Assembly (NCBI GenBank): GCA_011051425.1
Contig: DRLF01000360.1
Span: 1-9,798, forward strand
Direction: 5' to 3'
DNA from: Thiolapillus brandeum
GTDB lineage: Bacteria > Pseudomonadota > Gammaproteobacteria > Chromatiales > Chromatiaceae
DNA: 9,798 nucleotides
In this document: in pieces, positions 1 through 6,142 of the stretch
Layout: each line of letters opens with the position of its first letter
How positions within the stretch are numbered: the stretch's first letter is position 1
The notes under the pieces: model-generated
The model's input: the letters and a program-made list of their open reading frames with translations, nothing else
What the model was told of the DNA's origin: nothing
Databases searched by the model: none
Position numbers and translations under genes: made by a program

Positions 1-390
1 AAGGTATGCTGGGTAGTCCGCCGCACCGAAGAGACGCTGAAGAATCTCAAGGAGAATACAGGGCATCTCTCCGATCCCGATTCCGAGGTTCCACAGCAGC
101 CCGAATACTGCAAGAACTATCACCGTTCCATCAAGCCGGAATACCTGATAGCAGTAGGCATATGCACCCACTTGGGCTGCTCGCCGACCTATCGTCCGGA
201 CATCGGTCCCGCCGATCTGGGCGCGGACTGGATGGGCGGCTTCTTCTGTCCCTGTCACGGTTCCAAGTTCGATATGGCAGCACGAGTCTACAAGGGCGTG
301 CCTGCTCCGACCAACCTGGTGATTCCCCCGCACAAGTACCTCAGTGATACGAGAGTGCTAATCGGCGCAGATGACGGAGGTGCAGCATGA
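1..390 (+). CDS. petA: Ubiquinol-cytochrome c reductase iron-sulfur (Rieske) subunit, 5'-truncated
   Basis: Reading frame 1 is open from the window edge to the TGA at 388-390 and gives the last 129 residues; the N-terminus with its membrane anchor lies outside. Both Rieske cluster-binding boxes are visible: CTHLGC (codons from 163) and CPCHGS (codons from 247). In this family two Cys and two His from these boxes hold the [2Fe-2S] cluster, and the other two Cys form a disulfide. The protein carries electrons from quinol at the Qo site to cytochrome c1 on the periplasmic side. The stop overlaps the petB start (ATGA), so the genes are probably translationally coupled. The family assignment is certain; only the true start is unknown. 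Confidence 0.96.
   Translation, partial: KVCWVVRRTEETLKNLKENTGHLSDPDSEVPQQPEYCKNYHRSIKPEYLIAVGICTHLGCSPTYRPDIGPADLGADWMGGFFCPCHGSKFDMAARVYKGVPAPTNLVIPPHKYLSDTRVLIGADDGGAA
376..381 (+). promoter_or_regulatory. Ribosome binding site of petB
   Basis: GGAGGT lies 5 nt before the petB ATG and inside the last codons of petA. It supports the ATGA-overlap start at 387. Confidence 0.8.
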
Positions 391-1616
391 GCCTGATGAC
401 CTGGATAGACGAGCGTTTCCCCGCCACCAAGGTGTGGAACGAACATCTGGCGCAATACTATGCGCCCAAGAACTTCAATTTCTGGTATTTCTTCGGCTCG
501 CTGGCAATGCTGGTGCTGGTAAACCAGATCGTGACCGGCATCTGGCTGGCCATGGACTACAAGCCGGATGCTACCCTGGCTTTCGCTTCTGTCGAATACA
601 TCATGCGTGATGTGAACTGGGGGTGGCTGATACGCTACCTGCACTCGACCGGGGCTTCAGCCTTCTTCATTGTCATCTATCTGCACATGTTCCGCGGACT
701 GATCTATGGTTCCTACCGCAAGCCACGGGAACTGCTGTGGATCATCGGCATGGTCATTTACGTTGCCATGATGGCCACTGCCTTCATGGGTTATCTGCTG
801 CCCTGGGGCCAGATGTCATACTGGGGTGCGCAGGTTATCGTGAACCTGTTCCAGGCCATTCCCGTTATCGGTGACGATCTGTCCATCTGGATCAGGGGTG
901 ACTATGTTATTTCCGACGCCACTCTGAATCGCTTCTTTGCGCTGCACTTCCTGCTGCCTTTCGTGCTGGCTGCGCTGGTGTTCGTGCACATCGTGGCGTT
1001 GCACAAGGTGGGTTCCAATAACCCTGACGGTATCGAGATCAAGAAGGGGCCCAAGGGTAACAGGTGGAGCGACACTGCACCTGCTGACGGTATTCCCTTC
1101 CATCCCTACTACAGTGTGAAGGATATTGCGGGTGTGGTGGGTTTCCTCATCATCTTCCTGGCGATCGTGTTCTTCCTGCCGGAAATGGGCGGATATTTCC
1201 TGGAGGCGCCGAACTTCGAGCCTGCCAACCCGCTGAAGACGCCTGAGCACATCGCGCCGGTATGGTACTTCACGCCCTTCTACGCGATGCTGCGTGCCGT
1301 ACCGAGCTTTGCCGGTACACAGGTCTGGGGTGTCATTGTCATGGGTGCCTCGATCGTGATCCTGTTCTTCCTGCCCTGGCTGGACAAGAGTCCCGTGAAA
1401 TCCATTCGCTACAAGGGCCCCATCTTCAAGGTCATGATCGCCATGTTTGTCGTGGTGTTCGTTATCCTGGGTTATCTGGGCATGCAGCCCTCCACTCCGG
1501 GCCGCACCCTGACGGCGCAGATTTGCACAACACTGTATTTTGTCTTTTTCCTGGCGATGCCCATCTACAGCAAGATAGATAAGACCAAGCCAGTACCAGA
1601 GAGGGTGACCAAATGA
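387..1616 (+). CDS. petB: Cytochrome b subunit of the bc1 complex
   Basis: This 409-residue integral membrane protein is the quinol-oxidising core of the bc1 complex. The four haem-ligand histidines are present in the canonical 14-residue spacing: H86 and H100 in helix B, H187 and H201 in helix D. The N-terminal half carries the usual RYLHSTGAS and LPWGQMSYWGAQV stretches. The Qo-site ef-loop motif reads PVWY (residues 291-294) rather than the PEWY of mitochondria and Alphaproteobacteria. Length is typical for a proteobacterial cytochrome b with both N- and C-terminal domains fused, unlike the split b6/subunit IV type. It starts inside the petA stop and ends overlapping the petC start (ATGA). 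The identification is secure. Confidence 0.98.
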   Translation: MSLMTWIDERFPATKVWNEHLAQYYAPKNFNFWYFFGSLAMLVLVNQIVTGIWLAMDYKPDATLAFASVEYIMRDVNWGWLIRYLHSTGASAFFIVIYLHMFRGLIYGSYRKPRELLWIIGMVIYVAMMATAFMGYLLPWGQMSYWGAQVIVNLFQAIPVIGDDLSIWIRGDYVISDATLNRFFALHFLLPFVLAALVFVHIVALHKVGSNNPDGIEIKKGPKGNRWSDTAPADGIPFHPYYSVKDIAGVVGFLIIFLAIVFFLPEMGGYFLEAPNFEPANPLKTPEHIAPVWYFTPFYAMLRAVPSFAGTQVWGVIVMGASIVILFFLPWLDKSPVKSIRYKGPIFKVMIAMFVVVFVILGYLGMQPSTPGRTLTAQICTTLYFVFFLAMPIYSKIDKTKPVPERVTK

Positions 1617-2341
1617 AAAAACTGATTGCAATCCTTTCTTTGGCCCTGTTGCCGCTGACCGGCTTTGCCAGTGGCGCGGTACATCTGGAATCGGCTGATA
1701 TCGATCTTACTGATGATGCCGCCATGCAGCGTGGCGCCAAGTACTTCGTCAACTACTGTCAGGGCTGTCATTCTCTGAAGTATTTCCGTTATGAGAATAT
1801 GCAGCAGTTCGGGCTGACCAAAGATCAGATCCGTGACAATCTGATGTTTGGCGATGGCAAGGTGGGTGATCTCATGACCACCAGCATGCCCGTAGCGGAT
1901 GCTGCCGAGTGGTTCGGTACCGCGCCACCGGATCTGACGCTGACCGCACGCCTGAAGCATGGTGGCGCCGACTGGATATACACCTATCTGAAGAGCTTCT
2001 ATGCCGATGAGAGCCGTCCTTTCGGTGTCAACAATGTGGTCTTCCCCAACGTGGGCATGCCGCATGTGCTGATGGAACTGCAGGGCGTGCAGGAGGCTGT
2101 TAAAGAGAAGGACGAGCATGGCAACGAGCATGTGAAAGAACTGAAGCTCGTCAAGCCCGGCCGTCTTTCCGAGGAGGAATATGACGAACTGGCCCGGGAT
2201 CTGGCTACTTTTCTGACTCACGTGGCCGAGCCGGTGAAACTGGAACGTCAGCATCTGGGTATCTGGGTGATGCTGTTCCTGCTGGTCTTCTTCGTGGTAT
2301 CCATCCTGCTCAAGAAGGAGTACTGGAAAGACGTGCACTGA
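1613..2341 (+). CDS. petC: Cytochrome c1
   Basis: This 242-residue protein opens with a Sec signal peptide (MKK, hydrophobic core, probable cleavage around residues 19-21). It has one haem c attachment motif, CQGCH, at residues 49-53, then the c1-type APPDLTL segment (104-110). M149 in PNVGMPHV is the likely axial methionine, inferred from its position in the family. A single C-terminal helix (about 215-234) followed by KKEYWKDVH anchors it, leaving the haem domain in the periplasm. It accepts electrons from the Rieske protein and passes them to a soluble or membrane cytochrome c. The ATG overlaps the petB TGA. It is the last gene of petABC and is followed by a strong hairpin. Confidence 0.97.
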   Translation: MKKLIAILSLALLPLTGFASGAVHLESADIDLTDDAAMQRGAKYFVNYCQGCHSLKYFRYENMQQFGLTKDQIRDNLMFGDGKVGDLMTTSMPVADAAEWFGTAPPDLTLTARLKHGGADWIYTYLKSFYADESRPFGVNNVVFPNVGMPHVLMELQGVQEAVKEKDEHGNEHVKELKLVKPGRLSEEEYDELARDLATFLTHVAEPVKLERQHLGIWVMLFLLVFFVVSILLKKEYWKDVH

Positions 2342-2367
2342 TCTTGAATTGTATTGATGTACGGCCC

Positions 2368-2404
2368 GAAAAGGCGCGCAGTCTGCTATACTGTGCGCCT
2401 TTTC
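2368..2404 (+). terminator. Hairpin terminator candidate after petC
   Basis: GAAAAGGCGC (2368-2377) pairs perfectly with GCGCCTTTTC (2395-2404). A G-T wobble and CAGT/ACTG extend the stem inward, giving about 15 bp around a 7-nt loop. The 3' arm ends in TTTT, so the tract is partly inside the stem, which could allow bidirectional action. It starts 27 bp after the petC stop. The hairpin is directly visible; its function as a terminator is inferred. Confidence 0.7.
2384..2392 (+). promoter_or_regulatory. Possible extended -10 promoter for sspAB
   Basis: TGCTATACT matches an extended -10 element (TGn plus TATACT, 5 of 6 to TATAAT) and is followed by a GC-rich GTGCGCC discriminator. No good -35 lies 17 bp upstream. 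It sits in the loop and inner 3' stem of the preceding hairpin. A start site near 2399 would leave a leader of roughly 95 nt before sspA. This is inferred from sequence only. Confidence 0.4.
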
Positions 2405-2423
2405 CATGTCTGTGCTGTCGACT

Positions 2424-2446
2424 GAGAAGGCTCGGCTTTCTCTTTT
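2424..2446 (+). terminator. Weak hairpin with T tract in the sspA leader
   Basis: GAGAAGGC (2424-2431) pairs with GCTTTCTC (2435-2442), one pair being a G-T wobble, around a TCG loop, and is followed by TTTT. A further run of eight T lies at 2453-2460. It could be a second petABC terminator or a leader structure of sspA; the short stem and loop make it weak. Confidence 0.35.
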
Positions 2447-2493
2447 GAATCGTTTTTTTTACGCCTGAGTTCAGCAATCCATATTTTAGGTAG

Positions 2494-3117
2494 GTGCCAG
2501 TGGCAACAAGAAGATCCATCATGACCCTTTTTTCCGATCCCGCAGATTTGCACAGCCATCGCGTGCGGCTGGTGCTGGCCGAGAAGCATGTTACCGTGGA
2601 CATCGTGGATGTCGATCCGCTGAATCTTCCCGAAGATGTCATGGATCTCAATCCTTACGGCACCGCCCCCACGCTGGTTGATCGTGAGCTGGTGCTGTTC
2701 GACTCCCGCATCATTCTGGAATATCTGGATGAGCGTTACCCTCATCCGCCACTGTTGCCCGTCGATCCGGTTTCCCGGGCCACTTTCCGCATGTATATCT
2801 ATCGCGTTGAGAAGGACTGGTACAGCCGGGTGGATACCATCCTGGCCGGCGGAAAACCCGCGACCAAGGCGCGCAAGGAACTCAAGGAGAGTCTGACTGC
2901 CAGCGCTCCCATTCTGGCGGCAAAACCCTTTTTCATGAGTGACGAATTCTCCGTCGTGGATGCCAGTATCGCACCCCTGTTGTGGCGCCTGCCGCATCTG
3001 GGCATCGAACTCGAAGGCAGTGCCTCCAATACCTACAATGCCTATGCGGCACGGCTGTTCAAACGTGATGCGTTTGCCAAGAGCCTGACAGAAGCCGAGA
3101 GGGAAATGCGCCTCTGA
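2494..3117 (+). CDS. sspA: Stringent starvation protein A
   Basis: The product has a glutathione-S-transferase fold. It has an N-terminal thioredoxin-like domain (RSIMTLFSDPADLHSHRVR onward) and a helical C-terminal domain ending in SLTEAEREMRL, both closely matching E. coli SspA. The PHP triplet (residues 83-85 in RYPHPPLLP) belongs to the surface patch known to be needed in SspA, which binds RNA polymerase with sigma70 and alters transcription in stationary phase and acid stress. At 207 residues the length is normal. The start is ambiguous: the GTG at 2494 aligns with the family N-terminus (MPVA against MAVA), while the GTG at 2500 is better spaced from AGGTAGG at 2488-2494. sspB follows after 16 bp, as is usual. 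Confidence 0.96.
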   Translation: MPVATRRSIMTLFSDPADLHSHRVRLVLAEKHVTVDIVDVDPLNLPEDVMDLNPYGTAPTLVDRELVLFDSRIILEYLDERYPHPPLLPVDPVSRATFRMYIYRVEKDWYSRVDTILAGGKPATKARKELKESLTASAPILAAKPFFMSDEFSVVDASIAPLLWRLPHLGIELEGSASNTYNAYAARLFKRDAFAKSLTEAEREMRL

Positions 3118-3133
3118 TGCGCTGTGCGCCTCC

Positions 3134-3532
3134 ATGTCCATGACCTCCAACCGTCCTTATCTGATACGCGCCATCTGGCAATGGATCAGCGACAATGGCA
3201 TGACGCCGCATCTGCTGGTCAATGCCGATGCCAAGGGGGTGGAGATTCCCCGTCAGTTTGTGGAAGACGGACGTATCGTACTCAACGTCAGTGCCTCTGC
3301 GGTGCGCGATCTCGATCTGGGTAACGACTGGATATCCTTTGGTGCCCGCTTTTCCGGCAACCCAATGAACGTGTTGCTGCCGGTGAGCGCTGTACTGGGC
3401 ATCTATTCCAAGGAAAACGGGCAGGGCATGCTGTTTCCCGAGGATGACGAAGCCGTCCCGCCAGAGGATGAAGGGCCGGATGATACCCCGCCGCCTGCTG
3501 GCGGGCGACCCAGCCTGAAAGTGGTCAAGTAG
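3134..3532 (+). CDS. sspB: ClpXP protease specificity-enhancing factor
   Basis: SspB tethers ssrA-tagged and some other substrates to ClpX. The folded substrate-binding domain covers about residues 5-100, with RPYLIRAIWQWISDNGMTPHL, IVLNVSASAV and ISFGARFSGNP aligning to E. coli SspB. An acidic, proline-rich flexible linker follows (about 102-123). The C-terminal ClpX-binding tail is RPSLKVVK (125-132), almost the same as E. coli RPALRVVK. At 132 residues it is shorter than the 165-residue E. coli protein, the difference lying in the linker. No clear Shine-Dalgarno sequence is seen; ATG 3134 and ATG 3140 are both possible, probably through coupling with sspA. The downstream gene is convergent. 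Confidence 0.96.
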   Translation: MSMTSNRPYLIRAIWQWISDNGMTPHLLVNADAKGVEIPRQFVEDGRIVLNVSASAVRDLDLGNDWISFGARFSGNPMNVLLPVSAVLGIYSKENGQGMLFPEDDEAVPPEDEGPDDTPPPAGGRPSLKVVK

Positions 3533-3549
3533 CCAAACTGTGTGTCCCC

Positions 3550-3948
3550 TTACGGTCTTTTTCTGGGGAAGGGGATGACTTCAGCCTTGGGTTTCGCAGT
3601 TTTGGCCGCAGCAGGCGCTTCATTGTACCGGGCTTCCTGCTCGATGGTATGTCTGCCCTGAATATGCACGGCCTCCAGCTGGTTACCGATCAGCAGGACA
3701 TAGCCAGACTGACGCAACGTGCCGTCCACGCTGTAGTCGAAGCGGTACATACGCCGGAAGCGCAGACCTGATGGCGTCCAGCGCAGCCCCACACGCTGCA
3801 GATAAACGCTGTCGTCGAGCAGCTGGTATCGTTCTTTGTCGCAGGCAGCGCGGCTGATGCCGACGGCCAGTTCCCTGGCGCGGGCTGCTTCCAGCCAGAA
3901 CATGGCGAGCAGGCCCAGTATGATGATCGCTGCCAGAGTGGAAACCAC
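3550..3948 (-). CDS. DUF3301 family membrane-anchored protein
   Basis: This 132-residue protein has one N-terminal hydrophobic helix (about 5-18, [13 protein letters not shown]) and then a basic soluble domain. The stretch [23 protein letters not shown] followed by [15 protein letters not shown] is the pattern of DUF3301 proteins of Gammaproteobacteria, whose function is unknown to me. The tail is Ala/Lys rich and ends VIPFPRKRP. The start used is GTG at 3948, needed to include the whole membrane helix; the first ATG (codon 16, at 3903) would cut into it. It is convergent with sspB (17 bp apart) and divergent from the macrodomain gene with only 3 bp between start codons. The gene is confident; the role is unknown. 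Confidence 0.8.
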   Translation of the reverse strand: MVSTLAAIIILGLLAMFWLEAARARELAVGISRAACDKERYQLLDDSVYLQRVGLRWTPSGLRFRRMYRFDYSVDGTLRQSGYVLLIGNQLEAVHIQGRHTIEQEARYNEAPAAAKTAKPKAEVIPFPRKRP

Positions 3949-3951
3949 AGG

Positions 3952-4467
3952 ATGAAACGCTCCGTATCGAAAAAAGATGTGCTGCAGGTGTGTACGGGTG
4001 ATATTACCAGACTTGCCGTGGACGCCATCGTCAATGCGGCAAATAATTCACTGCTGGGCGGCAGTGGTGTGGATGGGGCCATCCACCGGGCGGCAGGACC
4101 CCGTCTGCTGGCACTGACGCGTACAATGGGAGGCTGCCCTACCGGCCAGGCTCGCATCACACCTGGCTTCGATCTGCCCGCCCGTTGGATTATCCATACT
4201 GTGGGACCAGTCTGGCACGGTGGTGGTCAGGGAGAAGCGGCATTGCTGCGCAGCGCCTACGAGAGCTGCCTGACGCTGGCCGTGGAGTACCGGCTCCGCA
4301 GCATTGCCTTTCCTGCCATCAGCACGGGTGTTTATGGTTATCCCTTTGCGGAGGCGGCGGAGATTGCCGTCAGGACTGCCTGGGGATTTACTTCCGACCT
4401 CGATACCATCATCTTCTGCTGCTTTCGTGAACAGGATGCAGCATTTATTAACCTGGCACCAATATAG
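3952..4467 (+). CDS. Macrodomain protein, O-acetyl-ADP-ribose deacetylase type, with altered C-terminus
   Basis: This single macrodomain of 171 residues belongs to the MacroD/YmdB-like group, which hydrolyses O-acetyl-ADP-ribose and removes mono-ADP-ribose from proteins. Visible motifs are the adenine-side GDIT (16-19), [18 protein letters not shown] (28-45; N31, N32 and D41 match the catalytic and ribose-contacting positions), CPTGQARIT (62-70), [11 protein letters not shown] (81-91) and the phosphate-binding [13 protein letters not shown] (119-131). The last six codons (INLAPI) and the TAG stop lie inside the left terminal repeat of the 4446-4727 element, so the native C-terminal helix appears to have been shortened or replaced. 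The domain core is complete and activity is plausible. A weak purine-rich AGAGTGGA lies 9 nt before ATG 3952. Confidence 0.92.
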   Translation: MKRSVSKKDVLQVCTGDITRLAVDAIVNAANNSLLGGSGVDGAIHRAAGPRLLALTRTMGGCPTGQARITPGFDLPARWIIHTVGPVWHGGGQGEAALLRSAYESCLTLAVEYRLRSIAFPAISTGVYGYPFAEAAEIAVRTAWGFTSDLDTIIFCCFREQDAAFINLAPI

Positions 4468-4478
4468 GTGATGCTCAG
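4446..4478 (+). repeat. Left terminal inverted repeat of the element
   Basis: It begins TATTAACCTGGCACC and ends GATGCTCAG. The first 22 bp are perfectly complementary to the right repeat; positions 23 and 27 differ (G against A, T against C). It encodes the last residues and stop codon (4465-4467) of the macrodomain gene. Confidence 0.9.
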
Positions 4479-4574
4479 GGCTTCAAGCCTGCCTCGGAGC
4501 AAGGCATCGCTTGAAGCTAATGGTTGTTCCATTGGCAAAAGCGATAACGCCGGGCCGGGGCAGGCTTGAAGCCC
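4478..4574 (+). repeat. Internal hairpin arm A
   Basis: 4478-4497 pairs with 4555-4574: 16 perfect pairs, then four more including one wobble. Inside it GGC (4503-4505) pairs with GCC (4549-4551), ATCGCTT (4506-4512) with AAGCGAT (4539-4545), and GCTAATGG (4516-4523) with CCATTGGC (4529-4536) around a TTGTT loop. CTTGAAGC at 4510-4517 repeats the word at 4565-4572, so an alternative pairing with GCTTCAAG at 4480-4487 is possible. Confidence 0.85.
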
Positions 4575-4597
4575 CAACTCATTGATATTAAGGGCAG

Positions 4598-4695
4598 GCC
4601 GTGATGCACTGTCCGCCAGACTGCGTTATCAGCTCTTGCTGTAGAATGACTACAGCGGCGAGCTGATGCCTTGCTGGCAAACAGTGCATCACGGC
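4598..4695 (+). repeat. Internal hairpin arm B
   Basis: 4598-4619 pairs with 4674-4695 at 20 of 22 positions, the first 15 being perfect (GCCGTGATGCACTGT). Nested inside, ATCAGCTC (4628-4635) pairs with GAGCTGAT (4660-4667) and GCTGTAG (4638-4644) with CTACAGC (4650-4656) around an AATGA loop. Two wobbles and one bulged C join these into about 17 bp. There is no T tract after it, so it does not look like a simple terminator. Confidence 0.87.
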
Positions 4696-4727
4696 TGAGC
4701 GTCATCTATATTGGTGCCAGGTTAATA
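4695..4727 (-). repeat. Right terminal inverted repeat of the element
   Basis: It is the near-exact reverse complement of 4446-4478 and ends CCAGGTTAATA. It lies 26 bp before the start of the next gene, so it may affect that gene's expression. Confidence 0.9.
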
Positions 4728-4753
4728 CTAACAACTGATCAGGGAAATCACTG

Positions 4754-4996
4754 ATGAAATGGATCGATGAAATACCGCTGGGTTTTCTGGTGCTGGCAGC
4801 ACTGTTTTTCGGCCTGATGCCTTTTACGCCAGAGCCCCATGTCTGGGAAAAGATCAAGATGCTGGCGGCGGGCGAGCTGGTGCGCCCGCTGGATATCTTC
4901 GATCTGCTGCTCCACGGCACCCCGTGGGTGCTGCTGGGCCTGAAACTGTGGCGCGAAGCGCAGCTCAAGCGGGAGAGCAATCCCCCGCAAAACTGA
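4754..4996 (+). CDS. Small two-helix inner membrane protein, unknown function
   Basis: This 80-residue protein has two hydrophobic segments (about 9-24 and 51-67) joined by a conserved-looking amphipathic stretch, TPEPHVWEKIKMLAAGELVRPLDIFD, and a polar C-terminus. The PHVWEKIKMLxAGxLxRPLDIFDLLLHG pattern recalls short proteobacterial proteins that are sometimes labelled RND transporter; at this length it cannot be an RND pump, so I leave the function open. AGGG at 4741-4744 lies 9 nt before the ATG, supporting this start. It follows the inverted-repeat element directly and converges with the next gene, with 2 bp between stop codons. Confidence 0.75.
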   Translation: MKWIDEIPLGFLVLAALFFGLMPFTPEPHVWEKIKMLAAGELVRPLDIFDLLLHGTPWVLLGLKLWREAQLKRESNPPQN

Positions 4997-4998
4997 TT

Positions 4999-5271
4999 TC
5001 AGTGCGTGCTCTCCCACCAGATGGCGTCCGCTACGGCGTGGGTAAGCACACGTCCGGGACGCGGGCGGCAGCGCCAGTATCCATGATGCCAGTAACCGCG
5101 GCACCGGCGTCCTGGCTTCACCACAACCACGGTAGCCGGGGGTGCGGGTTTGACCACCACCACGCGGTAGTACGGCCTGTGATAGCCGTGCGCCATCGCC
5201 AGTACCGGCGCCAGTGTGACCGTGATGGCGAGGAGTGAAGAGAAGAAATACCTGCCTGCTTTGCGTGCCAT
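4999..5271 (-). CDS. Small secreted protein with VVVVKP repeats, unknown function
   Basis: From the ATG at 5271 the product is 90 residues. A GGAG lies 7 nt upstream and the N-terminus is a clear signal peptide (MARKAGRYFFSSLLAITVTL, cleavage probably after APVLAMA, residue 27). An upstream in-frame start at 5325 would add 18 residues before the signal and is less likely. The mature part is short, basic and rich in His, Tyr, Arg and Pro, with two copies of VVVVKP (37-42 and 48-53) and an RGYWHHGYWRCRP segment with two Cys. It resembles short periplasmic glycine/tyrosine/histidine-rich hypothetical proteins; no enzyme motif is seen. Confidence 0.68.
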   Translation of the reverse strand: MARKAGRYFFSSLLAITVTLAPVLAMAHGYHRPYYRVVVVKPAPPATVVVVKPGRRCRGYWHHGYWRCRPRPGRVLTHAVADAIWWESTH

Positions 5272-5336
5272 GTCAATTCTCCAGGGTTTCGTTGTCTGTA
5301 TCCGGTAAAACGCCTGGAGCGGCAATCGGTTGACAG

Positions 5337-6140
5337 TTATTTATGTGCAGAAGACAGCCGGTCCAGCCGCAGGCGCTGACGCTCGTCGAACAGACGCCGG
5401 CTGCCGGCCCAGATGGCCGTGAGACTTCCCAGCCCGGAGCCTGCGGCAATCATGAACAGGATCATCAGCTGGTACTTGGCGGCTTCCATGGGCGGACTGC
5501 CACCGAGAATCTGGCCGGTCATCATGCCAGGCAGGCTGACGATGCCTGCTGTGGTCATGGCATTGATGATGGGGATCAGCCCGGAGCGCAGGGCGTCCCG
5601 CCGGATATTCGAGATGGCCTGGGACCACTCGTGCCCCAGCATCAGCCGTGCCTCGATGCGCTGACGCTGTTCCCAGGTGTTGCGGGTCAGGTTGTCCAGA
5701 GCAATGGCGATGCCGGACATGGTGTTGCCCAGCAGCATGCCCAGCAGGGGAATCAGATACTGGGGCTGGTACCAGGGATGAACCTGCACCACTACTGTCA
5801 GGGCCAGCAGTGTGATGAGGAAGGATGACAGGAACATGGACAGGGTGCCCAGCCCGTAGCCCCAGCTGCCACGGAAGCGCCGTTGCTGGCGTGCCATTAC
5901 TTCGTAGCCTGCCACGGCCAGCATCACCAGGGTCATGAGGGCGATGAGCCACAGGCTGGTCTGGGCGAACAGGGTTTTCAGGATCATACCCAGGATCAGC
6001 AGTTGTACGGTGCTGCGGCTGGCGGCGATCAGCAGCTGGCGTCCGATGCCCAGGTGCAAGGCCCAGGAAAGACCTGCCAGCAGACAGACCAGTGCAGCGG
6101 AAATGCTCAGATCCAGGGCGGAAAGGCGTATCAGTTCCAT
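5337..6140 (-). CDS. fetB: ABC transporter permease, FetB (UPF0014) family
   Basis: This 267-residue polytopic membrane protein has the UPF0014/FetB signatures: SRSTVQLLILGMIL (41-54), PLLGMLLGNTMSGIAIALDNL (131-151) and VSLPGMMTGQILGGSPP (201-217), with several strongly hydrophobic helices. E. coli FetB (YbbM) with FetA is reported to export iron and give resistance to oxidative stress; the substrate here is inferred from homology. The start ATG is 2 bp after the fetA stop, and a GGAGG within the end of fetA serves as ribosome binding site, so the pair forms an operon. The family is sure; the metal specificity less so. Confidence 0.9.
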   Translation of the reverse strand: MELIRLSALDLSISAALVCLLAGLSWALHLGIGRQLLIAASRSTVQLLILGMILKTLFAQTSLWLIALMTLVMLAVAGYEVMARQQRRFRGSWGYGLGTLSMFLSSFLITLLALTVVVQVHPWYQPQYLIPLLGMLLGNTMSGIAIALDNLTRNTWEQRQRIEARLMLGHEWSQAISNIRRDALRSGLIPIINAMTTAGIVSLPGMMTGQILGGSPPMEAAKYQLMILFMIAAGSGLGSLTAIWAGSRRLFDERQRLRLDRLSSAHK

Positions 6141-6142
6141 GT

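Larger units (their letters stand above)
4446..4727. mobile_element. MITE-like non-coding element with 33-bp terminal inverted repeats
   Basis: This 282-bp segment is bounded by terminal inverted repeats (4446-4478 and 4695-4727) that match at 31 of 33 positions; both mismatches still allow G-T pairing. Its interior is almost all two further long hairpins, 4478-4574 and 4598-4695, separated by a 23-nt linker (4575-4597). No convincing coding frame was seen inside. Ends of the form TATTAA...TTAATA would fit a TA or TTAA target duplication, but the boundary is ambiguous. It overlaps the end of the macrodomain gene and stops 26 bp before the next gene. A non-autonomous transposable element or a structured regulatory repeat fits best. 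The structure is directly visible; mobility is inferred, since no second copy is available here. Confidence 0.65.

Noticed and set aside
288..1631. Long open frames antisense to petB
   Set aside because: They lie opposite a certain gene, show no recognisable domain, and have the composition expected of the reverse strand of a GC-rich gene.
3545..3575. TCCCCTT/AAGGGGA inverted repeat at the sspB / DUF3301 convergence as a terminator
   Set aside because: Only 7 bp with a 17-nt loop, no T tract after either arm, and most of it is coding for the DUF3301 C-terminus.
4446..4727. tRNA gene, CRISPR array or classical intrinsic terminator in the hairpin region
   Set aside because: There is no cloverleaf with conserved tRNA positions, no regularly spaced direct repeats, and no T tract after the stems.
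5272..5325. Upstream in-frame start for the small secreted protein
   Set aside because: The inner ATG at 5271 has a good GGAG and directly begins a signal peptide; the extra 18 residues would precede it without purpose.
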